Positions 17,345 to 24,687 of a DNA stretch of 64,000 nucleotides are shown one piece after another (the stretch's first letter is position 1; the number at the start of each line of letters is the position of its first letter). Position numbers and translations under genes: made by a program. A model generated the notes under the pieces. That model worked only from the letters and a program-made list of their open reading frames with translations. It was not told where the DNA came from and ran no database searches. Source of the stretch: Candidatus Sulfurimonas baltica (GTDB lineage Bacteria > Campylobacterota > Campylobacteria > Campylobacterales > Sulfurimonadaceae); assembly GCF_015265455.1 (NCBI RefSeq), contig NZ_CP054492.1, forward strand, positions 620,001 to 684,000, written 5' to 3'.

Positions 17345-17590
17345 ATGAAAATTTTAGCAATGATTTTTCTTGGAGCAAGTTTATTGTTTGGAGCTGTTGA
17401 TATAAACAGTGCGAATCAAAAAGAGCTTAGTAGCATTAATGGAATTGGTGCTAAAAAAGCCGATGCAATTATTGAGTATAGAACTGCTAATTGTTTTAAA
17501 AACATAGATGAGCTTGTGAATATAAAAGGTATTGGATTAAAGACGGTTGAAAAGAATAGGGCAAACTTGACTGCAAGTGAGTGTAAATAG
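17345..17590 (+). CDS. ComEA-like helix-hairpin-helix DNA-binding protein
   Basis: 81 aa. A signal peptide (KILAMIFLGASLLFGA) is followed by two helix-hairpin-helix units, INGIGAKKADAIIEY and IKGIGLKTVEKNRANL. This is the single-domain exported ComEA form found in Gram-negatives, which binds incoming DNA in the periplasm during transformation. Two Cys (ANCF and the C-terminal SECK) could form a disulfide. It has its own promoter and lies between two HipA modules, downstream of the wbpM relic. Confidence 0.85.
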   Translation: MKILAMIFLGASLLFGAVDINSANQKELSSINGIGAKKADAIIEYRTANCFKNIDELVNIKGIGLKTVEKNRANLTASECK

Positions 17591-17609
17591 TAGTTAATGA
17601 CAATAATAC

Positions 17610-17638
17610 TTTTCATTTTATGAATATTTAACTATAAT
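17610..17638 (+). promoter_or_regulatory. Promoter of the second HipA module
   Basis: TTTTCA (17610-17615), 17 nt, TATAAT (17633-17638). AGGAAG lies 5 nt before the ATG at 17669. Confidence 0.45.
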
Positions 17639-17668
17639 GGTAAGTAGATTTATCATTAGGAAGATTAT

Positions 17669-18874
17669 ATGAATGTACTGCTTAGTAATGAAAGAATAGG
17701 TGAGCTCTTTTTTGATGATAAAAAACGGGAGTATGGCTTTAATTATATAAAACAAAGCGCCCCTATCTCTCTAACTATGCCATATAGACAATCTACATAT
17801 ATATGGCAGCACTCTCTTCATCCAATATTTGAAATGAATTTACCAGAAGGTTATTTATTTGAAATATTTAAAAATTACCTCTCCAAAGAGTACGGATATA
17901 TAAATGATTTTTTAGTTTTTTCATATTTAGCACCAAATATAGAAAGTAGATTGACTTTTGAAAGTGAGTTTGACAAACGTTTATTTGATGGTATTGATAT
18001 TGAAGAAATTTTAAATAATGATAGTGAAAATACATTTCATAAGCTACTAAAAATTTTTTTAGAGAAAAATGCAATATCAGGAGTTCAACCAAAAACATTA
18101 GCACTTATAAAAGATAAGGAGAGTCTTGTCTTAAAAGAGTATATAGTGAAAACTTGGGGTGATGAGTATCCTTATTTGGCTGAAAATGAATACTTCTGTA
18201 TGAAAGCAGTTAAATATAGTGGAGTTGCTGTTCCTAATATAGAGCTGTCAAAGAACAAAAAGTTTTTATTGGTTGAAAAGTTTAATTATGACAAAAAAAA
18301 TGGTGAGTATTTAGGTTTTGAAGAGGTACTTGTACTTTTAGGAAAAAATAGAGATAAAAAATATAGTGGCAGTTATGAACAGATAGCTAAAACTATTTAT
18401 GCTGTTTCAACAGACAGAGAAACTTCTATGAGCCAATTGTACAAAACGATTGTTATGAGTTATCTCCTTAAAAATGGAGATGCACATTTGAAAAACTTCG
18501 GAGTTCTTTATGATAATGAATTTAAGAGCATTAATTTTGCACCGGCTTACGATATAGTAAATACTACCGCATATATTTTTAAAGATAAACCTGCTTTAAC
18601 TATGTTTGGAAAAAAGATTTGGTTTGGAAAAAATGAACTCATTAAATTTGGGACTAATCATTGTTATTTGTCATTAAATAATGCAACACTATTATACAAA
18701 GAGTGTAAAAATGCTTTATTGCAGATTATTGAAGAACTAGAAGAATATAAAATTAAAAATAAGATATTTGATAATATAGCTACTAAAATGATAGATGCTT
18801 GGAAGTTATCACTTAATGAAAAAAGTTACAAGGAGATTCCTGTTGAAATTATTCGAAATTGGACAAATGATTAA
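17669..18874 (+). CDS. Second HipA-like kinase toxin, encoded upstream of its HipB
   Basis: 401 aa. The N-terminal HipS/Couple_hipA-like part (RIGELFFDD.., SLTMPYRQS, FEMNLPEGYLFE) leads into a kinase domain. The kinase domain has SGVQPKTLALI near 145, the catalytic NGDAHLKNFGVLY near 269 and APAYDIVNT. The gene order HipA-HipB is the reverse of the classical hipBA operon and of the copy at 15.7 kb. Sequence similarity to the first HipA copy is low, so this is an independent acquisition rather than a duplication. Confidence 0.85.
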   Translation: MNVLLSNERIGELFFDDKKREYGFNYIKQSAPISLTMPYRQSTYIWQHSLHPIFEMNLPEGYLFEIFKNYLSKEYGYINDFLVFSYLAPNIESRLTFESEFDKRLFDGIDIEEILNNDSENTFHKLLKIFLEKNAISGVQPKTLALIKDKESLVLKEYIVKTWGDEYPYLAENEYFCMKAVKYSGVAVPNIELSKNKKFLLVEKFNYDKKNGEYLGFEEVLVLLGKNRDKKYSGSYEQIAKTIYAVSTDRETSMSQLYKTIVMSYLLKNGDAHLKNFGVLYDNEFKSINFAPAYDIVNTTAYIFKDKPALTMFGKKIWFGKNELIKFGTNHCYLSLNNATLLYKECKNALLQIIEELEEYKIKNKIFDNIATKMIDAWKLSLNEKSYKEIPVEIIRNWTND

Positions 18875-19088
18875 AGAACTAAGAAAAGAGAAAGGTATAA
18901 CTCAAGAGCAATTGGCAAAAAATTCTGCTATATCTAGAGTTACTCTCGGCAAGCTTGAAAGAGGCCAAATGGGATCTGTGTCTATTAAAACTTTAGATAT
19001 TATACTAAATGCTTTAGATTATGAGATAGATTTTAGTAAGAAAGATAAATATAGTTTTGGACTGCCGACTCTTGACGAATTTAAGTAG
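18843..19088 (+). CDS. HipB-like XRE-family antitoxin (downstream partner)
   Basis: 81 aa helix-turn-helix protein (IKELRKEKGITQEQLAKNSAISRVTLGKLERG). The start is TTG at 18843, preceded by AAGGAG with 7-nt spacing; an upstream in-frame ATG at 18795 lacks such a site and adds unrelated residues. It overlaps the end of the HipA-like gene by 32 nt. The tail FGLPTLDEF may be the segment that contacts the kinase (inference). Confidence 0.83.
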   Translation: MKLFEIGQMIKELRKEKGITQEQLAKNSAISRVTLGKLERGQMGSVSIKTLDIILNALDYEIDFSKKDKYSFGLPTLDEFK

Positions 19089-19149
19089 TTTTGCATACAA
19101 ACTTAACTATAATTGCAACTAAATAACAAATTATAATTTTAGGATTTGC

Positions 19150-20643
19150 ATGCAAGATAATCAACAAAATATACAGAGATATGAAGAAGATGAGATAGAT
19201 TTAAGAGAACTGTTTAGAACTCTTATGAAAAACAGAATTAAAATTGTGCTTATTACTTTTTTTATTACAATCGGCGCAGTTATTTATGCCTATATGCTAC
19301 CAGAGGTTTATGAAGTAAAATCAAATATTCAGATTGGACAGATAAACCAAGAGTTAATAACAGAGCCGGAAACGCTTGTTAAAACTCTAAATTTGGTTTT
19401 TAATGTAGAAGATAAAATTTCAGCAAAAGAGAAATTTACCTCAGAGGTTTTCAGCATAGATACGAATAAAAAGTTGAAAAACTTTATAGAGATAATAACA
19501 AAAGCAATTTCAAATGAAGAAGCATTAAAAAAGAACAAAGAAGTTGTTACGTATATCGAAGATTTATATCAACCAAAAATAGAGCAATATATAATAAATA
19601 CTAAAAACAGCATAACAGACGCACAAAGAGATATATCTAATATAGAAAATTTTGAAATTAAAAATATACAACGACAAATTGAGTTGCTAAAAACTCAAAG
19701 GATTGTAGAAATTGATGCCAAGATAGCAAAGTTAATGAACCAAGATATAAAAAAGTTAGAACAACAAATTGAGTTGCTAAAAACCCAAAGGATTGTAGAC
19801 ATTGATGCAAAGATAGCAAAGTTACTCAATCAAGATATAAAAAAGTTAGAGCAACAAATTGAATTGCTAAAAACCCAAAGGATTGTAGAAATTGATAAGA
19901 AAATAGATTTTTATAATAATATTAAATTAAAAACAGTTGAGTCAAAGATTCAATTTCAGACTAATAAATTAAAAGAGTATACTGAATCAGTTAATGCATT
20001 GTATGAAAATAATAAATTAAATGATAATACATCAACAGTGATTTCATCTCTTCAAATGGTGAATTATCAAAATTTAATTTTAAATTCTCAAAATAAAATA
20101 GAAGACTTAAAAATAGAAAAAGAGATAATTACAAATGAAACAATAGACAATTTAGAGATAGAGAAAAAAAATATTTTAGACATCACTATAAAAGATATAG
20201 AATTACGTATAGAGAATATAAAGAATATTGATATAGCTAATCTTGAAAAAGAGAAGAGAAATATTTTAGACATCACTATAAAAGATATAGAGTTAAGTAT
20301 AGTGAATATTAAAAATATTGATATAGCTAAGCTTGAAAAAGAGAAGAGAAATATCAGTAATGAGACAATAAGAAAATTACAGCACCAAATTGATGTAGAT
20401 TTGGTTACAAAAAAAATAAAATTAGAAGAAAAAATCAATCAGCTTCAATTTAGCCTCTCAAAAAATTATATAAATAACTCTAGAGTTGTTGGAGACTATA
20501 TAGTTAAAGATTATCCAATAGCGCCTAAGAAAAAGCTGATTGTAGTCGTTGCCTTTGTAACAGGACTTATTTTATCTATCTTCTTGGTGTTTTTTATGGA
20601 GTTTATTAAGGGCTTTAAAGAAGAAGAGAACCCAGGGAGTTAA
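19150..20643 (+). CDS. Wzz-type chain-length determinant protein with long repeat-built coiled coil
   Basis: 497 aa polysaccharide co-polymerase. It has an N-terminal membrane helix (about 27-47) followed by the Wzz-type motif PEVYEVKSNIQIG. A very long periplasmic helical region follows, then DYPIAPKKKLIVVVAFVTG with the second membrane helix near 465-485 and the proline-rich Wzz entry. The periplasmic part contains two sets of 30-residue repeats. It regulates O-antigen chain length with the Wzy-like polymerase. A TATAAT at 19108-19113 may give it its own promoter. Just after its stop, an IS256-type element has separated it from a terminator. Confidence 0.87.
   Translation: MQDNQQNIQRYEEDEIDLRELFRTLMKNRIKIVLITFFITIGAVIYAYMLPEVYEVKSNIQIGQINQELITEPETLVKTLNLVFNVEDKISAKEKFTSEVFSIDTNKKLKNFIEIITKAISNEEALKKNKEVVTYIEDLYQPKIEQYIINTKNSITDAQRDISNIENFEIKNIQRQIELLKTQRIVEIDAKIAKLMNQDIKKLEQQIELLKTQRIVDIDAKIAKLLNQDIKKLEQQIELLKTQRIVEIDKKIDFYNNIKLKTVESKIQFQTNKLKEYTESVNALYENNKLNDNTSTVISSLQMVNYQNLILNSQNKIEDLKIEKEIITNETIDNLEIEKKNILDITIKDIELRIENIKNIDIANLEKEKRNILDITIKDIELSIVNIKNIDIAKLEKEKRNISNETIRKLQHQIDVDLVTKKIKLEEKINQLQFSLSKNYINNSRVVGDYIVKDYPIAPKKKLIVVVAFVTGLILSIFLVFFMEFIKGFKEEENPGS
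19671..20350 (+). repeat. Two sets of 90-bp tandem repeats inside the wzz-like gene
   Basis: Set one begins at 19671, 19761 and 19851 (third copy partial) and encodes IELLKTQRIVEIDAKIAKL plus a linker. Set two begins at 20171 and 20261 and encodes NILDITIKDIELRIENIKN plus a linker. Both have exactly a 30-codon period and near-identical nucleotide copies. They lie in the predicted coiled coil. Confidence 0.9.
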
Positions 20644-20656
20644 ATAGTGTAAAAGA

Positions 20657-21999
20657 GGGACTGTAAATAATTCTGTGTCAATAAGATAAAATATTGAATA
20701 CAGAAGGAAGTACAGATGAAAATAGAAATAGATGTTGCGGATTTTGCAGAGAAAATAAAATCAGGTAAAGGTTTGTCAGGCAAAGATGGAGCTTTGACAG
20801 ATTTAGTTAGACAGATTACAGAGATGACCTTACAAGCAGAGCTAGAATCTCATCTAGCTCAAGACCTCCAAAAGAACCGTAAAAATGGTTATATGTCAAA
20901 AACCATGAGAACCGAACATGGCGAGTTCGAGCTAGAAACCCCAAGAGACCGTAACGGTAGTTTCGAGCCTCAAATCGTAAAAAAAAGCCAGACGTATTTA
21001 TCAGATGAGATAGAAAAAAAGATGCTTTCTCTCTTTAGCTTGGGAAGCAGCTACTCTCAGATTAGTGAACACATAGAAGATATCTATGGCGTGCACTTCT
21101 CCAAGCCAGCTATTACAACTGTTACCGATAAACTAATACCTATGCTTGAAGAGTGGAAAATAAGACCGCTAGACGCCATATATCCGTTTATATATTTGGA
21201 CGCCATTCACTATAAAGTGAGAGAAGACGGTCACTATGTGTCAAAGGCTTTTTATACCGTACTCGGCATAAACCTTGAAGGTAAAAAAGAGATATTAGGA
21301 TTATATCTCAATGAAAGTGAAGGTGCTAAGTTCTGGCTGCAGGTGCTTACAGACTTACAGAACCGTGGAGTGCAAGATATACTCATCGCTTCCGTTGATG
21401 GGCTAAAGGGCTTTCCTGAAGCCATAAATGCTGTCTTTCCAGAGACTGAAGTGCAACTCTGCATAGTCCATCAAATACGCAACAGCGTTAAATACATTGC
21501 ATCTAAAGATCAGAAAATATTCGTAGGTGAACTTAAAAGTGTTTACCAGGCTTTCACAAAAGAAGAAGCTGAACTGGCATTAGATAAACTTGAGTCAAAA
21601 TGGGGCAAAAAATACCCTATTGTATTTGAATCTTGGAGAAATAAGTGGGATAATTTATCTAACTATTTTAAGTATCCAGAGCCTATTAGACGCATTATCT
21701 ACACTACCAATATCATTGAATCCATACATCGCCAATTTAGAACATTGACAAAGACAAAAGGAGCCTTCCCAAATGATAATAGCCTATTAAAATTACTGTT
21801 TGCTGGAATAAGAAACGCTGAGAAAAAATGGACTATGCCGATACATAATTGGAGCCTCACAATCTCTCAACTCAATATATTTTTTAAGGAGAGATTAAAA
21901 GACGCTTTAGGATTAGGTCTGTAAAATGCCATTGGCTAGCATTTTTATGATACAATTTTAAGAGAAATTAGGTGTTGACACAGAATTTATTACACTCCC
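20657..21999 (+). mobile_element. IS256-family insertion sequence, complete, with 8-bp target duplication
   Basis: Terminal inverted repeats of 27 bp lie at 20657-20683 (beginning GGGACTGTAA) and 21973-21999 (reverse strand beginning GGGAGTGTAA), both ending in the ATTCTGTGTCAA core. The direct repeat GTAAAAGA flanks the element at 20649-20656 and 22000-22007. It carries one intact transposase. The ends and target duplication look fresh, so the insertion is probably recent. It sits between the convergent wzz-like and glutathionylspermidine-synthase-like genes. Confidence 0.92.
20716..21924 (+). CDS. IS256-family (Mutator-type) transposase
   Basis: 402 aa, normal length for the family. The DDE residues are recognisable: D in YLDAIHYKVREDG near 158, D in ASVDGLKGFPEAI near 226 with the CIVHQIRNS block after it, and E in YTTNIIESIHRQFR near 336. 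It has no frameshift, so it is likely active. The start is ATG at 20716 after AGAAGGAAG. Confidence 0.94.
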   Translation: MKIEIDVADFAEKIKSGKGLSGKDGALTDLVRQITEMTLQAELESHLAQDLQKNRKNGYMSKTMRTEHGEFELETPRDRNGSFEPQIVKKSQTYLSDEIEKKMLSLFSLGSSYSQISEHIEDIYGVHFSKPAITTVTDKLIPMLEEWKIRPLDAIYPFIYLDAIHYKVREDGHYVSKAFYTVLGINLEGKKEILGLYLNESEGAKFWLQVLTDLQNRGVQDILIASVDGLKGFPEAINAVFPETEVQLCIVHQIRNSVKYIASKDQKIFVGELKSVYQAFTKEEAELALDKLESKWGKKYPIVFESWRNKWDNLSNYFKYPEPIRRIIYTTNIIESIHRQFRTLTKTKGAFPNDNSLLKLLFAGIRNAEKKWTMPIHNWSLTISQLNIFFKERLKDALGLGL

Positions 22000-22024
22000 G
22001 TAAAAGAGATAGTATCTCTTTTAC
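22000..22024. terminator. Bidirectional terminator hairpin at the IS right edge
   Basis: Arms GTAAAAGAGATA (22000-22011) and TATCTCTTTTAC (22013-22024) pair perfectly around a single G. The left arm includes the 8-bp target duplication of the IS, so insertion occurred at the hairpin edge and re-created it on this side. The A-rich left arm gives a U-run for - strand transcripts and the T-rich right arm one for + strand transcripts. Confidence 0.7.
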
Positions 22025-23199
22025 TTAATACAATGTCCAACAAATTTACTCATATTATCCATTATCTCTGAGCCTTTTCTAAAGCTCACTCCACAAGCTT
22101 CATAAGCGAAGAAAACTCCTGCCTGATATTTGGAACCATTTTCATCTTTGTTAAAATCAACATACTCCTGATAAACTTTTTTGTAGTTGTCGTACGGGCC
22201 GTTTATTTGTTCTAGTATAGCTCCATCAGAAGAAACTATCTTTATATTTGCTCCCTCTCTGCCAAAAACAGTTTTTGCTACATGTAGAGTATTTTTTAGT
22301 GGTTCAAAAGAAGTTTTTAACAGATATGGAGAGTCAGGGAACAGGTCATACAATATTTTCAACATACCTTTTGACTGAAAGAGCAGGGTATATGCAGGGT
22401 TTAATATAATCGCCTTTTGATTTTGCATTATATCTGTTAAAATAGTTGCAAGCTCCGGTTCATCATGTGCTATATCTTCCCAAGGGTAGAGTTTAAACCA
22501 ATACTCGTATTGATTGTCATCTGCATCGAATATCCCGTCTTTATCAAATCTAACATTACTTAGATACTCAAAACCAGTGTTGAATCCTGCATCAGTTGCA
22601 ATCTGTTGAAGTAGCCTTGTTGTAGCCTCTTCTTCATCATTACCCTCAACGCTTGAGAAAAGAACTTTCCACCCATCATATCTCTCATCAAAATTTTCAA
22701 TATCATCAAAAAGAGTAACCAATCTTTTAAAGTTATCTTTTATTGCATCATAAACATTGTTAAACTGCTTATCTTCATCCATATTGTTTTGTTTTAGCAG
22801 TGCCCATTGAAGCAGGGCAGTCTCAAAAAGTGATGTTGGAGTATCTGCATTAAACTCTATAAGCTTGATTGGTTTGCTATCCAATCCACCTGCCAAATCA
22901 AATCTACCGTAAATATGCCAGTGAACATCATTTTCCCAACTCTTTTTTATTGCATCTATTAGATTAAAAGGGATTCCAAGCTCAAAAAAAAGTTTATTCT
23001 CTATGACATGCTCTGCCGCTTCAACATACATGTCATATATCTCATTTGCGGCTTCATAATAGGCGTCTGCTTCGTTTTGTGAAATTACAACCAACTCATT
23101 ATTTACATATTTACTACCATCTTTGTCAGTGTGCCAGCTAAACCCAATCTCTTCTAATGTTTTATCTTCTAGCGGATTTATTTTTTGTATCTTAATCAC
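22021..23199 (-). CDS. Glutathionylspermidine synthase-family ATP-grasp protein (YgiC-like)
   Basis: 392 aa, normal for the YgiC/YjfC family. Visible blocks include GRFDLAGG.DSKPIKLIEFNADTPTS near 100-125 and KTVFGREGANIKIVS near 330, part of the ATP-grasp site. E. coli YgiC has the synthetase fold, but its exact substrate is unclear. The preceding gene is a small lipoprotein with 2 nt between them, mirroring the ygiB-ygiC pair. It ends in the terminator hairpin at 22000-22024. Confidence 0.85.
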   Translation of the reverse strand: MIKIQKINPLEDKTLEEIGFSWHTDKDGSKYVNNELVVISQNEADAYYEAANEIYDMYVEAAEHVIENKLFFELGIPFNLIDAIKKSWENDVHWHIYGRFDLAGGLDSKPIKLIEFNADTPTSLFETALLQWALLKQNNMDEDKQFNNVYDAIKDNFKRLVTLFDDIENFDERYDGWKVLFSSVEGNDEEEATTRLLQQIATDAGFNTGFEYLSNVRFDKDGIFDADDNQYEYWFKLYPWEDIAHDEPELATILTDIMQNQKAIILNPAYTLLFQSKGMLKILYDLFPDSPYLLKTSFEPLKNTLHVAKTVFGREGANIKIVSSDGAILEQINGPYDNYKKVYQEYVDFNKDENGSKYQAGVFFAYEACGVSFRKGSEIMDNMSKFVGHCIK

Positions 23200-23201
23200 T
23201 A

Positions 23202-23780
23202 TCAGCCACCATAACTTGTACTGCTATAAGATGAAGTTCTACTAGAACCGCCAAAAAAGCTTTTTTTAGCTGATGTTCCTGCCCTTGATGCTTGTCCGGC
23301 TGCAGAACGGCTATAGGCACTTTTATTGACTGAACTTGAGCGATTGGCAAAGTTTTTGTTGTTCATTAGAGCATTCCCAATCATGTTTCCCATCAGTGAG
23401 CCCGCAGCAACAGCCAAGATAGTTCCAGCCAAGCCCATCCCCGCACTTCCATTATTGCCAGAAACAGTCTCAGATGTTCCATCTTGAACTTTTTTATACT
23501 CTTGCTCTGCTAATGCTTTCATTTCTGCTTCATTCATAAAACGCTCAACTGTATTGCCGTTTTCATCTTTCTCACGAATAATTGCTCTATTTGGCCCCTC
23601 TGTCGGCATCTCCTCAACAACAATATATTTGCCATTAGTTTGTTGTTCTATAACCAAATAGCGGTTTTGTTGCTTCTGCTGAGGAGCTTCACAGCCACTC
23701 AGAATGCTCATCATAATTATGCCGGCACTACCGAGTGCAACGCCTCTTGAAATAGTGGAGATATGTTTATTGCTAGACAT
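23202..23780 (-). CDS. UPF0323-type lipoprotein
   Basis: 192 aa. The N-terminal signal ends in a lipobox, SILSGC at about residues 25-30. The middle (NRYLVIEQQTNGKYIVVEEMPTE) is strand-rich and the C-terminus is rich in Ser, Gly and Arg with a GSLMGNMIGNALM stretch. It resembles the UPF0323 lipoproteins known from Campylobacter and Helicobacter. It is co-transcribed with the YgiC-like gene. The function is not known. Confidence 0.78.
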   Translation of the reverse strand: MSSNKHISTISRGVALGSAGIIMMSILSGCEAPQQKQQNRYLVIEQQTNGKYIVVEEMPTEGPNRAIIREKDENGNTVERFMNEAEMKALAEQEYKKVQDGTSETVSGNNGSAGMGLAGTILAVAAGSLMGNMIGNALMNNKNFANRSSSVNKSAYSRSAAGQASRAGTSAKKSFFGGSSRTSSYSSTSYGG

Positions 23781-23813
23781 TTTGTGTCTCTGTGTATTGA
23801 GCTTTGCTTGTTC

Positions 23814-24257
23814 TCATTTAATTAAATCCTTTTTATTTAATAGTATTGTTTTTTTAAGTTCATGATCATAAAATGTTATTTCAGTTCTTCCCTCGTAGTA
23901 AATATCACCGTAAAATGTGAATTTTTTATCTTTAAGAGTTGAGTTCTTTTTCATAAACAAAGCCTCACCAAGAGCATAGCCTACGGGTTCAAAAAGTGTT
24001 AATAGGGAAAGAACAAATAAAGAGCCTAGAACAGCTACACTTATTTTATTGTTGTTTACATATATGACAATAAAACCTGTAATGACAGATAAAATTAGAA
24101 AAATATATATATTTTGATTGTCGGCAAATAAAATATTGTAATATAAATCAATCTCATAAAAATCTATATAATTAAGTTTGATACCCAAAAATATAAAAAA
24201 GTCTAAAAAGAACGTGAAAAACATACCTGTTAAAAGTGCTTGTATAACCTTACTCAT
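23814..24257 (-). CDS. Hypothetical membrane protein
   Basis: 147 aa with four predicted membrane helices: about residues 8-28, 47-63, 70-88 and a weaker one near 90. The C-terminal cytoplasmic or periplasmic part (KFTFYGDIYYEGRTEITFYDHELKK) is strand-like. It overlaps the Sua5-like gene by 4 nt and is probably co-transcribed with carB. I do not recognise a family. Confidence 0.6.
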   Translation of the reverse strand: MSKVIQALLTGMFFTFFLDFFIFLGIKLNYIDFYEIDLYYNILFADNQNIYIFLILSVITGFIVIYVNNNKISVAVLGSLFVLSLLTLFEPVGYALGEALFMKKNSTLKDKKFTFYGDIYYEGRTEITFYDHELKKTILLNKKDLIK

Positions 24258-24685
24258 CTCATCCGCCTCATCTTGAATTTGTTTATTTTAATAAGAGTTG
24301 ATGAACTGTTCTCGTTTAGACCACCCCTATCCTCTATTATTATATCAGCTTTTGATTCACAAAAAACTCTGTCAAATTTTTTTTGGGACTCGTTTGCGGA
24401 AGTTGAATAGTTCCACGATAAATCTCTTAGTATTTGTGAGTTTAATTGAGAAGCGGCAACTCTGAATGCCCTGTTTTTGACTATAAAGGTTGTTTTTTTT
24501 GAACGGCGAACAAGATTTTTTTTATTCTGAGGAACTCTGTTTTTATTTAGCAAAAAATTGTAAAAATCTTTGTAAACTTTAATAAAAGGTTTTGCAGTTG
24601 GGCGAGACTTTATCTCATAAAGTTTGTCTGAATCTTGAGACAGAAAACCGACGGTTGTGTCGGTTTGTGCTAGAATAACAGGCAC
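24254..24685 (-). CDS. Short Sua5/YciO/YrdC-family protein
   Basis: 143 aa from GTG at 24685. AQTDTTVGFLSQD near the N-terminus, YEIKSRP (K-x-R) and YSTSANESQKKFD (S-x-N) match the YrdC fold nucleotide-binding residues. It is shorter than TsaC (about 185 aa), as is typical of the Campylobacterota version. The GTG begins right after the carB stop. A longer reading from ATG at 24727 would overlap carB by 40 nt and add residues not expected in the family. The role may be in threonylcarbamoyl-AMP synthesis for tRNA t6A, but a full-length TsaC elsewhere is possible. Confidence 0.7.
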   Translation of the reverse strand: MPVILAQTDTTVGFLSQDSDKLYEIKSRPTAKPFIKVYKDFYNFLLNKNRVPQNKKNLVRRSKKTTFIVKNRAFRVAASQLNSQILRDLSWNYSTSANESQKKFDRVFCESKADIIIEDRGGLNENSSSTLIKINKFKMRRMR

Positions 24686-24687
24686 TG

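Noticed and set aside
19671-20350. CRISPR-like or phage-like repeat array
   Set aside because: The repeats are contiguous with no spacers and code for a coiled coil in frame with the Wzz-like protein.
20088-20438. 116-aa - strand ORF inside wzz
   Set aside because: It is the mirror of the 90-bp repeats (Ile/Phe/Ser-rich repeats) and has no independent support.
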